Below, piece after piece: positions 18,610-28,335 of a stretch of DNA of 64,000 nt. Under the pieces are notes generated by a model. That model was not told the origin of the DNA, ran no database searches, and saw nothing but the letters and a program-made list of their open reading frames with translations. The position numbers and the translations under genes were made by a program. Position 1 is the first letter of the stretch. Each line of letters begins with the position of its first letter. This stretch comes from an uncultured Alphaproteobacteria bacterium (lineage in GTDB: Bacteria > Pseudomonadota > Alphaproteobacteria > Rhodobacterales > Rhodobacteraceae): NCBI GenBank assembly GCA_902533625.1, contig CACAMI010000006.1:17664-81663 (forward strand). Reading direction: 5' to 3'.

Positions 18610-19920
18610 TTGGGAAAAGGTTCTGTTAAACGAGCAGGATTGTTTGCTTTAAATTATGAGCTAAGAATTGCATTTAGATATCTTTTTGCAAAAAGAAGTG
18701 AGGGCGGCTTATCTGCAGTTGCTTGGTATTCACTTATTGGAGTAACATTAAGTGTTGCTACCCTGATAGTAATACAAGCTGTGATGATTGGCTTTCGAGT
18801 AGAGTTTGTTTCAAAAATCTTGGGAGCAAACTCACATTTAAGTGTTTATTCTGATTCTTTTATAAAAGAAAAAAGACAAGGGCTTAATAAAGAGCTCCAA
18901 GAAATTATTTCTGAAAAACTTAAGCAGGTTGATTCTGTAATAAATACAATGCCAATAATTATGGAAACAGTTATGGCGTCCAGTACCTCAGGAAACGCTG
19001 GAGTACAAGTATTTGGAATCCAAGAAGAGGATCTTCTTAAGCTGCCCCTCCTGATCAATCCAGAAAACACTCAAGGGGACATAAAAAAATTTAGTGACGG
19101 GATTGCTATTGGATCTTCTTTAGCACGGCAGTTGGGCGTTAAAGTGGAATCAAACATAAGATTAGTTTCTCCTTCTGGTGCAAAAACAGTATTTGGGGTT
19201 ACTCCAAGGGCAATGGATTTTAAAGTTTCCTACATCTTTACTGTTGGAAGATACGATATTGATAGCACAAGAATTTATATGCCCATGAGTGAAGCAAAAT
19301 TTTTTTTTAATAGAAATAATTCTGTGGACAGGATTGATGTTTTGGTAGATCAACCAAATACAATTGAATCAATTTCCGACGAAATAAATCTGAATTTAAT
19401 GGAGATTAAAGGGAATAAGTTTGTTGTTTGGGATTGGAAACAAGCATCAAATTCTTTCTTATCTGCTTTAGATATTGAAAGAAAAGCAATGTTTGTAATC
19501 TGGTCTCTAGTTGTTCTTATTGCGGCGTTGAACATAATTTCCGGTCTTGTAATGATGGTAAAGAATAAGACGCAGGATATTGCAATACTTAGGACAATTG
19601 GGTTTTCTAGATCTTCTATAATGCGTATTTTTTTTATTGCAGGTTCCTTAATCGGTATCATTGGAACTATATTAGGAGTCATTTTAGGTTGCCTTTTTTC
19701 TTCATATTTGCATGAAATTCAAAATCTAGTTGAATTTATTTTTGGTGGAACTGTTTGGGATCCACAGGTGCGATATTTAACAAAAATTCCTGTGAAATTA
19801 CGCATAAATGATATCCTTTCAGCTACTTCTATAGCTCTGGTAATATCTCTATTAATTACTATCTTGCCGTCATATCGCGCGGCAAGCTTAAATCCAATTG
19901 AAGGTTTGAGGCATGGCTAG
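18610..19920 (+). CDS. lolC: Lipoprotein-releasing ABC transporter permease LolC/LolE
   Basis: This is a 436-residue FtsX-like permease. ELRIAFRYLFAKRSEGG is followed by a first membrane helix near residues 40-65. A large periplasmic domain spans roughly 65-300, and three C-terminal helices sit near 305-330, 350-375 and 400-420. KNKTQDIAILRTIGFS and [16 protein letters not shown] are family signatures. With LolD it extracts outer-membrane lipoproteins from the inner membrane. The stop overlaps lolD by 8 bases. A single LolC/E gene implies a homodimeric permease, as in many alphaproteobacteria. The start is a TTG after GGGGG, so the exact N-terminus is slightly uncertain. Confidence 0.92.
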   Translation: MGKGSVKRAGLFALNYELRIAFRYLFAKRSEGGLSAVAWYSLIGVTLSVATLIVIQAVMIGFRVEFVSKILGANSHLSVYSDSFIKEKRQGLNKELQEIISEKLKQVDSVINTMPIIMETVMASSTSGNAGVQVFGIQEEDLLKLPLLINPENTQGDIKKFSDGIAIGSSLARQLGVKVESNIRLVSPSGAKTVFGVTPRAMDFKVSYIFTVGRYDIDSTRIYMPMSEAKFFFNRNNSVDRIDVLVDQPNTIESISDEINLNLMEIKGNKFVVWDWKQASNSFLSALDIERKAMFVIWSLVVLIAALNIISGLVMMVKNKTQDIAILRTIGFSRSSIMRIFFIAGSLIGIIGTILGVILGCLFSSYLHEIQNLVEFIFGGTVWDPQVRYLTKIPVKLRINDILSATSIALVISLLITILPSYRAASLNPIEGLRHG

Positions 19921-20620
19921 ATCTGTTTTAAAATTTAAGAATATATTGAAGTTCTACAATCAAAATTTACCAAACCAGGTAGATGTTCTTAAGGGAGTGG
20001 ATTTTTCCCTTAATGCTGGAGAGATGGTTGGCTTGATCGCTCCATCCGGCAGTGGGAAAACTACTATGCTTAATATAGCAGGTTTGCTAGATAGCCCTTC
20101 CTCTGGTACAATAGAGATTAATGGCAGTAAGGTTTTCCATATGGCAGATGGAGCCAAAAGGCAAATTAAACTTTCAGACAAATTAGCTACTAATTTAAGA
20201 AGGGACCTTATAGGTTTTGTTTACCAGTTCCATCACTTACTTCCTGAGTTTACAGCTTTAGAAAATGTTGAATTGCCCAAACTACTTGTCGGGAAGTCAT
20301 CCAGGCGAGCTAAAACTGAAGCTGAAGAATTATTGCATTCTGTTGGCTTAGAAAATCGGTTACTTCACAAACCAAGTCAACTTTCGGGCGGTGAACAACA
20401 AAGAGTAGCTATATGCAGGGCTCTAGCAAATAATCCAAAAATCCTTCTAGCAGATGAACCTACTGGTAATTTAGATTCGGATACATCTAAGGAAGTCTTT
20501 AGTATATTAACTGAGACCGTAAAAAGAAATGGGATGGCAGCTATTATAGCAACGCATAATACAGAATTTGCCTCAAAATTAGATAGAATTATTAGGATCG
20601 AATCGGGTAAGTTGGTTTAG
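19913..20620 (+). CDS. lolD: Lipoprotein-releasing ABC transporter ATPase LolD
   Basis: This is a 235-residue ABC ATPase with Walker [10 protein letters not shown] near residue 41, the Q-loop in [19 protein letters not shown], the signature [15 protein letters not shown], Walker [13 protein letters not shown], and the H-loop His in [23 protein letters not shown] is typical of the MacB/LolD subfamily. It powers LolC-mediated lipoprotein release. Its start lies inside the lolC end (8-bp overlap), implying translational coupling. It converges with the next gene with a 2-bp gap. Confidence 0.94.
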   Translation: MARSVLKFKNILKFYNQNLPNQVDVLKGVDFSLNAGEMVGLIAPSGSGKTTMLNIAGLLDSPSSGTIEINGSKVFHMADGAKRQIKLSDKLATNLRRDLIGFVYQFHHLLPEFTALENVELPKLLVGKSSRRAKTEAEELLHSVGLENRLLHKPSQLSGGEQQRVAICRALANNPKILLADEPTGNLDSDTSKEVFSILTETVKRNGMAAIIATHNTEFASKLDRIIRIESGKLV

Positions 20621-20622
20621 CT

Positions 20623-21513
20623 TTATATAGGGTTACACATGTTTTGCACCATGACCCACTCAAGCCCAGAAATTTGTGTTGGTATTTTAAAAGATTTTAT
20701 TTCCTTAAGGGTATCAATCTTTTGTATAGTGAGTTCGTTTAAGATTTTTGGATCCCAATCTATGGATGTTCCAGAAATATATTTTAATAGAGATAAAATA
20801 GATTGACTAGAAAAAAAAGTTTTTAGAGGAATGTTGATTTGATTGGCTTTATCAGCAAGAAAAAGGAATTCTGAAATTTCAAGAGGATCCTTAATATCTG
20901 AGATGAATTTTTTTGTTAAGATGATTTGCCCGTCCGGTAGGACAAAAAACTTGTTTTCTGTTGAACTTAAAATAATAATGTCATTTATATTGTTATACTT
21001 TTCTACAAGTTGGTCTAAAATTTTCTGACCTTCAGGTATAATACATTTCCGACCAAGTGGGTTATCTTTAGACTCAATTAATTTCTCAAAAATTATAGAA
21101 GTTTTGCCATTTGGGGTTATAGAAGTAGCAATTCCTATTAAAATATTTTTTGAATTTAGTAACAAAAATAAGGTTACGAAAAGAGAAATTATAATAAAAA
21201 AAATAGTCCTAAAATTTTTGTGGTCATAGGTAGGAGCTTGGATAACTTTCTTCAATTGTTCAATCATCTCTTCATCAGAGATTGTAAGTTTTTCTATCCC
21301 GTCTTCGTCAGGAGAGAAGGTTACTTGACCATCAGGAAGTGTATTAACGGAAATGCTAGGGAAGGACCATTGTGCAACTATTGACTCGTTTATATCTCTT
21401 AAAAGCAAGGTTGACTTGCCGAAAGAGACGACAACTTGCTCCTCTGGTTTCTCACTGCTTTCCTGCCAAACACCAAAAGTTTCAAATTTGGTATATTCGA
21501 TTTCTTGGCTCAT
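20623..21513 (-). CDS. Degenerate M48-type metallopeptidase-like membrane protein
   Basis: This is a 296-residue protein with an N-terminal beta-rich region (1-90). One strong membrane helix lies around residues 105-124, followed by a C-terminal domain. The stretch NKFFVLPDGQIILTKKFI resembles the substrate-cleft segment of M48 (Ste24/HtpX) peptidases (NAFALPGG.I..T..L). However, where those have the zinc motif HExxH about 20 residues later, this protein reads FLFLADKANQI. The domain order (beta-rich N-terminus, helix, CxxPxGxxxLDxLV, LPDG) matches from memory an M48 group in Rhodobacterales. I infer a catalytically dead descendant; the fold call is moderate and the function unknown. Confidence 0.5.
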   Translation of the reverse strand: MSQEIEYTKFETFGVWQESSEKPEEQVVVSFGKSTLLLRDINESIVAQWSFPSISVNTLPDGQVTFSPDEDGIEKLTISDEEMIEQLKKVIQAPTYDHKNFRTIFFIIISLFVTLFLLLNSKNILIGIATSITPNGKTSIIFEKLIESKDNPLGRKCIIPEGQKILDQLVEKYNNINDIIILSSTENKFFVLPDGQIILTKKFISDIKDPLEISEFLFLADKANQINIPLKTFFSSQSILSLLKYISGTSIDWDPKILNELTIQKIDTLKEIKSFKIPTQISGLEWVMVQNMCNPI

Positions 21514-21519
21514 AAATCT

Positions 21520-23151
21520 TTATTTTTTTATATCAGGATGATGGTAACCAAGATCTTTAAGAATATTCCGCAACTCCATTTTAGATATTTTTCCGGTGGC
21601 AGTATGAGGTATATTATCCATGAAAATTACATCATCTGGAACCTGCCATTTGGCTACACGTTCAGAAATTTTTTTGATTATGTCTTTTGGATCTGGTTTG
21701 CTGCCTTCTTTTGAGACGACTACTATTACTGGACGCTCGTCCCATTTTGGATGAGCAACACCTAGTGCTGCAGCTTCTGCAACTTTATCATGAGCAATAG
21801 CAGCATTTTCAAGTTCAATTGAAGATATCCATTCTCCGCCAGATTTTATGACGTCCTTTGATCTATCCGTTATTCTCATGTATCCGTTTTTATCAATGGT
21901 TGCTACATCTCCAGTATCAAACCATCCATCCTTATCGACAGCCAATTTATCTTCTTTATGATAATTATTTACCACTGCGGCTCCTCTGGCCCAAAGTTTT
22001 CCGGATGCTTTGCCGTCCCAGGCCAATACTTTCCCATCGTCGTCAGTTATTTGTAGCTGTACAGAAAAAGGTGAATGGCCAGTGGTTTCCTGAATGTCAA
22101 CTCTTTCACTCGAGGGTAAAGACATAACTTCAGGTTTAAATGAGCATATGGTTCCGAGAGGAGACATCTCTGTCATTCCCCACGCATGTAGAACTTGGAC
22201 CCCATATTTGTTTTGAAATTTTTCTATTACAGCTCTAGGACAAGCCGAACCTCCTATCACTACTCGTTTAAGAGTACTTAATTCCAAGTTATTTGAATCC
22301 AAATAATTAAGCAATAAGAGCCAAACTGTAGGAACAGCCAAAGTAATGGTTACTCCTTTCTCTAACATTTCATATAACGCTTCTGGTGTCATTTCACGAC
22401 CCGGTAGAACCAGAGAACTACCAGAAAGTGGTGCCGAATATCCAACAGACCACCCGTTAGCATGAAAAAGGGGCACAACAGGCATTACCCTATCATTGCT
22501 TGAAAGATTAAGCATATCTGGATTTGTTACTGTTAGAGCATGCAACACATTTGACCTATGCGTGTATGTTACGCCCTTAGGATTCCCTGTTGTTCCAGAT
22601 GTATAACAAATTCCACATGGTTCCCGCTCATCACCAGAAACCCATTCAAAATCACCAGATTGCTCCCTTAACAGGTCCTCATAACATAGAGTATTTTTCA
22701 GACTGGTTTCTGGAATATTTTTCCTATCGGTTAATATGATGACCGTTTGAATTTTAGGACAGCTGTCTATTATCTTTTCAATTACTGGCACTAAATCTAA
22801 ATCAACCATTAATATTTTGTCTTCCGCATGGTTGATTATATAGATTAATTGTTCTGCAAAAAGTCTCGGGTTAAGGGTGTGATTTATCGCACCTGATCCT
22901 GGGATACCAAACCAAACCTCCATATGTCTGGCTGTATTCCAAGCCATCACACCAATGGTATCACCTTTTTTTACGTCCAAAGATATTAAAGCCTGAGATA
23001 ATTTTTTTGCTTGCTTATGTATGTGTTTCCAAGTTGTCTCAGTTATAGGACCTTCAACGGTTCTACTAATGATTTTCCTTTCAGGGTGGTATAGAGCAGC
23101 GTGATCGATTATTTGAGATACTCTTAAAGGGAAATCTTGCATCGTCTGCAT
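21520..23151 (-). CDS. Fatty-acyl-CoA synthetase (AMP-forming; DmdB-like group)
   Basis: This ANL-superfamily ligase is 543 residues from the ATG at 23149-23151, which has GGAGA about 7 bases upstream; a TTG at 23178 would add nine residues. The P-loop [43 protein letters not shown] and the catalytic Lys region [14 protein letters not shown] near the C-terminus are present. It activates a carboxylic acid to its CoA thioester via acyl-adenylate. Sequence style resembles medium/long-chain ligases that include the methylmercaptopropionate ligase DmdB. The nearby thiolase, bifunctional enzyme and dehydrogenase make beta-oxidation the simplest role. The chain length of the substrate cannot be read here. 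Confidence 0.87.
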   Translation of the reverse strand: MQTMQDFPLRVSQIIDHAALYHPERKIISRTVEGPITETTWKHIHKQAKKLSQALISLDVKKGDTIGVMAWNTARHMEVWFGIPGSGAINHTLNPRLFAEQLIYIINHAEDKILMVDLDLVPVIEKIIDSCPKIQTVIILTDRKNIPETSLKNTLCYEDLLREQSGDFEWVSGDEREPCGICYTSGTTGNPKGVTYTHRSNVLHALTVTNPDMLNLSSNDRVMPVVPLFHANGWSVGYSAPLSGSSLVLPGREMTPEALYEMLEKGVTITLAVPTVWLLLLNYLDSNNLELSTLKRVVIGGSACPRAVIEKFQNKYGVQVLHAWGMTEMSPLGTICSFKPEVMSLPSSERVDIQETTGHSPFSVQLQITDDDGKVLAWDGKASGKLWARGAAVVNNYHKEDKLAVDKDGWFDTGDVATIDKNGYMRITDRSKDVIKSGGEWISSIELENAAIAHDKVAEAAALGVAHPKWDERPVIVVVSKEGSKPDPKDIIKKISERVAKWQVPDDVIFMDNIPHTATGKISKMELRNILKDLGYHHPDIKK

Positions 23152-23252
23152 TTTATTCTCCAGGCTATTTTCTGACAAAATGAAAATAGCACTCGAGATA
23201 GGAATTAAAAAGTATAAATTGATAAAAGAATAATAAAAAATTAACTTAAATC

Positions 23253-24182
23253 ATGATTTTAAATGAAAATTTTAAGGGTGGCTTATTAATTACTTCAGGA
23301 ATGCTTATTTTAGCAATCACTGATAATTATGTACGATTTATTTCTGAAGATATTGGACTTTGGCAGTTTCACTTAATTCGTAGCCTAATAGCAGTTCCAG
23401 CTATGATTTTATTTGCAAATTTAAGATCATATGATTTTTGGCCTAAAAATTTTAAATTAGTTGCTCTTCGTACTGCTATTCTAGTTTTGGCTATGTTTAT
23501 ATACTTTGGATCCCTTGCATTTTTCCCAATATCTCAGGTAGCAGCAGGTTTGTTTACATCACCAATCTTTGTAATTATTTTTTCGGTATTTTTCTTGGGG
23601 GAGCGCCTTTATTTTTCTAGAATAGTTGCAGTTTTTCTAGGTACAGTGGGTATATTTATAGTACTCGGTATAAACGTGCTCGATTTATCATTTCTGAGTA
23701 TTATTCCAATAGCGTCGGGTGCATTTTATGCGTTAGCTTCACTGGCACTTAGGCGGTGGTGTTATAATGAAACGGCAACTTCTATTATGTTAATTTTTTT
23801 CTTGGGAATGGGAATTGTTGCTGCAATAATCACTTTTCTTATTGAAATTAACCAATTTTTTGAAATTTTTATGATTTCCAAAACTTTTCTAACTTTTCCT
23901 TTAAAAATACCTTCAGAAGAGACCGTTTATATTATCATTGGTCATGCAATAGGCTCAATTTTAGGGGGTATTTTAATTACAGCAGGATACCAAAAAGGCG
24001 AGACCAGCTTTGTTTCAGTATTTGAGTACTCGTTCTTATTGTTTGTTACTTTATGGGCCTATATGTTTTTTGCAGAATTTATTTCTAGTATTGTATTATT
24101 TGGAATGACTTTAATCGTGATTTCTGGCTTTTTAATTTCTTTATCTGAGAGGAAAAATAATTTCTCTCAATTTGAGACCTGA
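23253..24182 (+). CDS. EamA/DMT-family transporter
   Basis: This 309-residue protein consists almost wholly of hydrophobic segments, about ten in two five-helix halves. The first half contains GLLITSGMLILAITDNYVRF and HLIRSLIAVPAMIL; the second starts near FLGMGIVAAIITFL and contains EYSFLLFVTLWAYMFFAE, the typical EamA repeat end. Members of the drug/metabolite transporter superfamily move metabolites, often outward. It is divergent from the acyl-CoA ligase with a 101-bp AT-rich gap. No substrate can be assigned. Confidence 0.8.
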   Translation: MILNENFKGGLLITSGMLILAITDNYVRFISEDIGLWQFHLIRSLIAVPAMILFANLRSYDFWPKNFKLVALRTAILVLAMFIYFGSLAFFPISQVAAGLFTSPIFVIIFSVFFLGERLYFSRIVAVFLGTVGIFIVLGINVLDLSFLSIIPIASGAFYALASLALRRWCYNETATSIMLIFFLGMGIVAAIITFLIEINQFFEIFMISKTFLTFPLKIPSEETVYIIIGHAIGSILGGILITAGYQKGETSFVSVFEYSFLLFVTLWAYMFFAEFISSIVLFGMTLIVISGFLISLSERKNNFSQFET

Positions 24183-24192
24183 GCTTTCTATT

Positions 24193-26394
24193 TTAGGTGG
24201 TTTTTCCGTCAGGGAACCTGGTATAAAAAGTTTGATTTTTATTTATTAAATCAGTAAGTAAATAGGGAGGAGAAAATCTACTGCCATGGTTTGACTCAAG
24301 AGACTTACATATCTTGACTGCTTCTTTTGCTCCTATTAAATCGAGCCAACTTAATGGTCCACCTGCCCACGGTATGCAACCCCAACCTAATATTGCCCCT
24401 ACGTCACCTTCTCTAATATCAGTTAGCACCCCATCCTCTATGGCTCTCACTGCTTCCAAAGCTTGAATCATTGCCAGTCTATTCTTAACCTCTGAAACAT
24501 CTGATTGTACTTTACTTGGTTCCCAATGATCCCGAAGACCTTCCCATATACCTAAGCGCTTTCCTTTTTCATTATAAGAATAAAATCCGGCATTTGATTT
24601 TTTACCAAGCCTGCCTGTATCGTACAATATTTTTAAGACTTCATCAGTTGCTCCCCCTTCATACATATTTCCAAGAGCTTCTTTTGTTTCTTTCGCAATT
24701 CTTACACCTAAGTCAATTGACGTCTCATCAATAAGTTGGAGCGGACCCACTGGCATTCCTAATTGTCTGGCAGCATTTTCGATTAAGGCAGGCTCAATCC
24801 CTTCACCTATCATTCTAACGCCTTCGTTTATATAAGGAATGATGCATCTATTCGCATAAAAGAATCTTGCATCATTGACTACTATTGGGGTCTTACGTAT
24901 TTGTTTTACAAAATCCAAAGCTGTTGCAACGGCTTTTTCTCCTGTTTCTTTGCCTTTAATAATTTCCACCAGTGCCATTTTATGAACAGGACTAAAAAAA
25001 TGGATCCCTATAAACTCAGCCTTTGAAATGCTGGCTTCCGCTAATTTCCCTATTGGAAGTGTAGAAGTGTTTGTTGCAAAAACAGTACCTTCGTCAAGGT
25101 ATTCTTGAGCTTTTTTTGTGGCCAGTTCTTTTACTTGTGTATCTTCAAAAACAGCTTCTACAACAAGATTGGAGCCTCTTAAAAGGCTGTAATCTTCTGT
25201 TGCGGTAATTCTTCCAAGAATACTTTCCTTCTTTTCATTAGATATTTTTCCTCGCTTTATACCTTGGTCTAGAATATTTGTAATACTCTCCATTCCCTTG
25301 CTCACACTTTCTTGGTTTTGGTCAATCAAAACCACGTCCATGCCACTGCTCGCGGAAACGTATGCAATGCCAGCACCCATCATACCGGCGCCCAAAACTC
25401 CCAATTTTTTGACATTTTGATTTGGAACCTGTGATGGCCTAGTGGCCCCTTTATCTAGGGCGGTTTTATTTAAAAACAGGGACCTAATCATATTTGAAGT
25501 ATTTTCCTGTCCGAGAATATGAGTAAACCATCTCGCTTCAATTTTAAGAGCTGTATCAAATGGTACTAGGCTTCCTTCGTAGGCAACTGATAAAAGGGCT
25601 TTGGCTGCTGGATAGACACCTTGTGTTCTACTGTTTACCATTGCTGAGGCACCAACAAAGGTCATAAAACCAGAGGGATGATAGGGATTTCCTCCAGGCA
25701 TTTTGTAACCTTTTTTATCCCAAGCCTTAACTAGTTCATCCTCATCAGCTTCCAAGATCCACTTTTTCGCTGATTCTAATAACTTTTCCGGCTCCACGAT
25801 TTCATCCACCAGCCCTGCCGCTCGTGCCGCTTTTGGATTAAGCATCTTTCCTTCCAATAATAACGGAGAAGCAGCCATTGCTCCAAGCATTCTTACTAGT
25901 CTGGTAGTTCCACCAGCTCCAGGGAATAAGCCAACTAATATTTCAGGTAGCCCTACTTTTGCTCTTGGACTATTTGCAAGAAAACGTTTGTGGCATGCTA
26001 GGCCTATTTCTGTTCCTATCCCTGCAGAGAGGCCAGGGCAAGCCCAAGCGACTGGCTTGCCACCTTTATTTGTTTTGGGATCCATGCCAGCTTGCTCTAG
26101 TTTACGTAATTTATTATGCATGGTCATGATGAATTTAAAGACTTCCTGAGAAGGGTTATCCACCTTTGTGTTTCTTAGATTTGAAAGAGTGGACAAATCC
26201 ATTCCTCCAGCAAAATCCTTTTTTCCAGATGTTACTATAATTCCCTTAATCTCTTTATCATCTACAGCTTTATCAATTAGATCATAAAATTCTTGTGAGC
26301 CTTTCTGAGTTAAAACGTTCATAGATTTGGATTTAATATCCCAAAGTATTGTAGCAATCTTGTCTGAATCTACTGATAATGAAAATTCTTCCAT
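24193..26394 (-). CDS. Bifunctional enoyl-CoA hydratase / 3-hydroxyacyl-CoA dehydrogenase (FadB/FadJ type)
   Basis: This is a 733-residue fusion. Residues ~1-200 form the crotonase-fold hydratase (oxyanion-hole segment KDFAGGMDLS, then LPEILVGLFPGAGGTTRLVR). Residues ~325-510 form the NAD-binding dehydrogenase (LGVLGAGMMGAGIAYVSA; HFFSPVHKMALVEII with the catalytic His). C-terminal domains follow (FYANRCIIPYINEGVRMIGEG). It performs the second and third steps of fatty-acid beta-oxidation. The thiolase gene lies 26 bp upstream on the same strand, giving the usual thiolase-multifunctional enzyme pair; GST and acyl-CoA dehydrogenase genes lie further upstream. Confidence 0.94.
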   Translation of the reverse strand: MEEFSLSVDSDKIATILWDIKSKSMNVLTQKGSQEFYDLIDKAVDDKEIKGIIVTSGKKDFAGGMDLSTLSNLRNTKVDNPSQEVFKFIMTMHNKLRKLEQAGMDPKTNKGGKPVAWACPGLSAGIGTEIGLACHKRFLANSPRAKVGLPEILVGLFPGAGGTTRLVRMLGAMAASPLLLEGKMLNPKAARAAGLVDEIVEPEKLLESAKKWILEADEDELVKAWDKKGYKMPGGNPYHPSGFMTFVGASAMVNSRTQGVYPAAKALLSVAYEGSLVPFDTALKIEARWFTHILGQENTSNMIRSLFLNKTALDKGATRPSQVPNQNVKKLGVLGAGMMGAGIAYVSASSGMDVVLIDQNQESVSKGMESITNILDQGIKRGKISNEKKESILGRITATEDYSLLRGSNLVVEAVFEDTQVKELATKKAQEYLDEGTVFATNTSTLPIGKLAEASISKAEFIGIHFFSPVHKMALVEIIKGKETGEKAVATALDFVKQIRKTPIVVNDARFFYANRCIIPYINEGVRMIGEGIEPALIENAARQLGMPVGPLQLIDETSIDLGVRIAKETKEALGNMYEGGATDEVLKILYDTGRLGKKSNAGFYSYNEKGKRLGIWEGLRDHWEPSKVQSDVSEVKNRLAMIQALEAVRAIEDGVLTDIREGDVGAILGWGCIPWAGGPLSWLDLIGAKEAVKICKSLESNHGSRFSPPYLLTDLINKNQTFYTRFPDGKTT

Positions 26395-26420
26395 TTAATT
26401 ATCCTTTTAAGATGTTAAAC

Positions 26421-27629
26421 TTATACCAGTTCAATTATTGTTGATGCCCCCATACCAGAAGCTACGCAGAGAGTGGCTAAGGCAGTGCTTTTGCCTGTGC
26501 GCTCTAGCTCTTCCAAAGCTGTGCCTAAAATCATTGTACCGGTGGCTCCCAGTGGGTGGCCCATTGCGATAGCTCCCCCATTAACATTGACTTTGCTATG
26601 GGAAACATTGAATTCTTCGAGAAACATAAGTACTACTGAAGCAAAAGCCTCATTCACTTCAAAAAGATCTATGTCTCCGATACTCATTCCGGCTGATGCC
26701 AAGACCTTTTTTGTAGCTGGAACTGGTCCTGTAAGCATAATGGTTGGATCTGTACCCACCTTTTCAGAAGCTAAAATTCTAGCTCTTGGTTTTAGGGAAT
26801 TTTTTTCCCCAAATTCCTTTGTCCCTACTAGTATGCCTGCCGCACCATCCACTATTCCACTAGAATTGCCTGCGTGATGTACATGGCTTATTTTTTCCAA
26901 TTCAGGATATTTTAGTTTTGCAACATTATCGAATCCAGGCATAACTTCCCCCATTTCTGCAAAGCTTGCCTTGAGAGATCCAAGAGACTGCATATCTGTG
27001 TTTGGCCGCATAAATTCATCATGGCTTAAAATTTCAAGGCCATTTACATCTGTCACTGGCACCACTGATTTAGAGAAGTACCCATTTTCCCAGGCATTTT
27101 TCGCCCGTTTCTGGCTTTCTACGGCGTATAAGTCAACATCATTTCGAGAAAAATTATACTTTGTAGCTATTATATCTGCTGAAATGCCTTGAGGAACAAA
27201 ATAGCTTTCAAAAGTTAATGTTGGATCTACGGCAATAGCTGCCCCATCAGATCCCATAGGTATTCGGCTCATCATCTCAACTCCACCTGCTACATATGCA
27301 CCTCCAGTTCCTTTGGTTTGATTAGCAGCTAAATTGACTGCCTCCAACCCGCTTGCACAAAAGCGATTAACTGATAGGCCGGGAGTGCTCTCATCCCATT
27401 TTGCGTGAAGTACGGCTGATCTAGCTAGGCAACCACCTTGTTCTCCTACTTGAGTGACGTTACCCCATATAACGTCACAAACTTCCTTGGTATCTAGCTC
27501 ATTTCTCTTTTCTATTTCCTTCAACACACAGCTTGAAAGTGCAACGGATGTGACTTCATGTAAACTTCCGTCCTTCCGACCCTTGCCTCTTGGAGTTCTA
27601 ATAGAGTCGTAAATAAAAGCTTCTGCCAT
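26421..27629 (-). CDS. Acetyl-CoA acyltransferase (thiolase)
   Basis: This is a 402-residue thiolase. The acyl-accepting Cys91 lies in VNRFCASGLEAVN, the His in NGGAIAMGHPLGATG and the second Cys in TLCVASGMGAS near the end. It cleaves 3-ketoacyl-CoA with CoA to acetyl-CoA and a shortened acyl-CoA. Its position beside the FadB/FadJ-type gene supports a degradative role rather than acetoacetyl-CoA synthesis. The ATG at 27627-27629 has an AGGAGAG ribosome site. Confidence 0.94.
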   Translation of the reverse strand: MAEAFIYDSIRTPRGKGRKDGSLHEVTSVALSSCVLKEIEKRNELDTKEVCDVIWGNVTQVGEQGGCLARSAVLHAKWDESTPGLSVNRFCASGLEAVNLAANQTKGTGGAYVAGGVEMMSRIPMGSDGAAIAVDPTLTFESYFVPQGISADIIATKYNFSRNDVDLYAVESQKRAKNAWENGYFSKSVVPVTDVNGLEILSHDEFMRPNTDMQSLGSLKASFAEMGEVMPGFDNVAKLKYPELEKISHVHHAGNSSGIVDGAAGILVGTKEFGEKNSLKPRARILASEKVGTDPTIMLTGPVPATKKVLASAGMSIGDIDLFEVNEAFASVVLMFLEEFNVSHSKVNVNGGAIAMGHPLGATGTMILGTALEELERTGKSTALATLCVASGMGASTIIELV

Positions 27630-27639
27630 ATTTCTCTCC

Positions 27640-28278
27640 TTATCTTTTTATTGGATGGCCTGGCATAAGATCATAGGGATGTTGCCAGTTTCTAAGTTTA
27701 CTTATTCGGTTTCTCCAGCTAATTACATTTGGAAAAGGACTCATGTCAAAATCAAATTCCTCTGTGAAAAATATGTAGCCTGCAATTGAAAGATCAGCTA
27801 TCGAGACGTTATCGCCTACAACAAACTCTCGATCTACAAGATGGTTATTTAAAATTTTCAAGGATGCACTTGCTCGGCCTAGTAGGAAATCTATTACTGA
27901 TTGATTTCTTTTTGCCTCAGGTAGGAATAGTGACATAAATCTGCCAGTTGCCAAATTAGGTGTCAATTTATAATTATCCCAAAGGAGCCACCTGCTTATC
28001 TCCAGTTTTAAATCGCTGTTATTTGTGGTGAATAGTTCAGTCTTTAATGAAAGGTAATGCAAAATAGCTCCCGATTGAGAAATATTTTTATCTTGATCAA
28101 CTAATACTGGCACCTCACCCATTACGTTTATTTTTTTGAATTCCTCTGATCGAGTTTCGCCATTGAAAAAATCTACAAAAACTGGATCCCAATCTAACTC
28201 TGCTAATGATAAAAACAGTGCCGCCTTATATGCATTGCCGGATTGAGCAAAGCAATAAAGTTTAAATTGTTCAGTCAT
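27640..28278 (-). CDS. Glutathione S-transferase family protein
   Basis: This is a 212-residue protein with a thioredoxin-like N-terminal domain (residues 1-80; LYCFAQSGNAYKAALFL, the cis-Pro segment GEVPVLVDQDKNISQSGAIL) and an alpha-helical GST C-terminal domain. Ser14 is a candidate glutathione-activating residue. It sits between thiolase (10 bp downstream) and acyl-CoA dehydrogenase genes on the same strand, so it probably serves the same catabolic operon, perhaps by detoxifying reactive enoyl intermediates. That role is inference. Confidence 0.82.
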   Translation of the reverse strand: MTEQFKLYCFAQSGNAYKAALFLSLAELDWDPVFVDFFNGETRSEEFKKINVMGEVPVLVDQDKNISQSGAILHYLSLKTELFTTNNSDLKLEISRWLLWDNYKLTPNLATGRFMSLFLPEAKRNQSVIDFLLGRASASLKILNNHLVDREFVVGDNVSIADLSIAGYIFFTEEFDFDMSPFPNVISWRNRISKLRNWQHPYDLMPGHPIKR

Positions 28279-28335
28279 AATTAGTTCCCTTTTTTCTATA
28301 ATATTAAATTTTCTTAACTGAGAAATGGAGAATAA

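Noticed and set aside
19913-20620. LolD Walker A lacking the first glycine (APSGSGKTT) as a defective ATPase
   Set aside because: Ala at this position is tolerated and common in alphaproteobacterial LolD; all other ABC motifs are intact.
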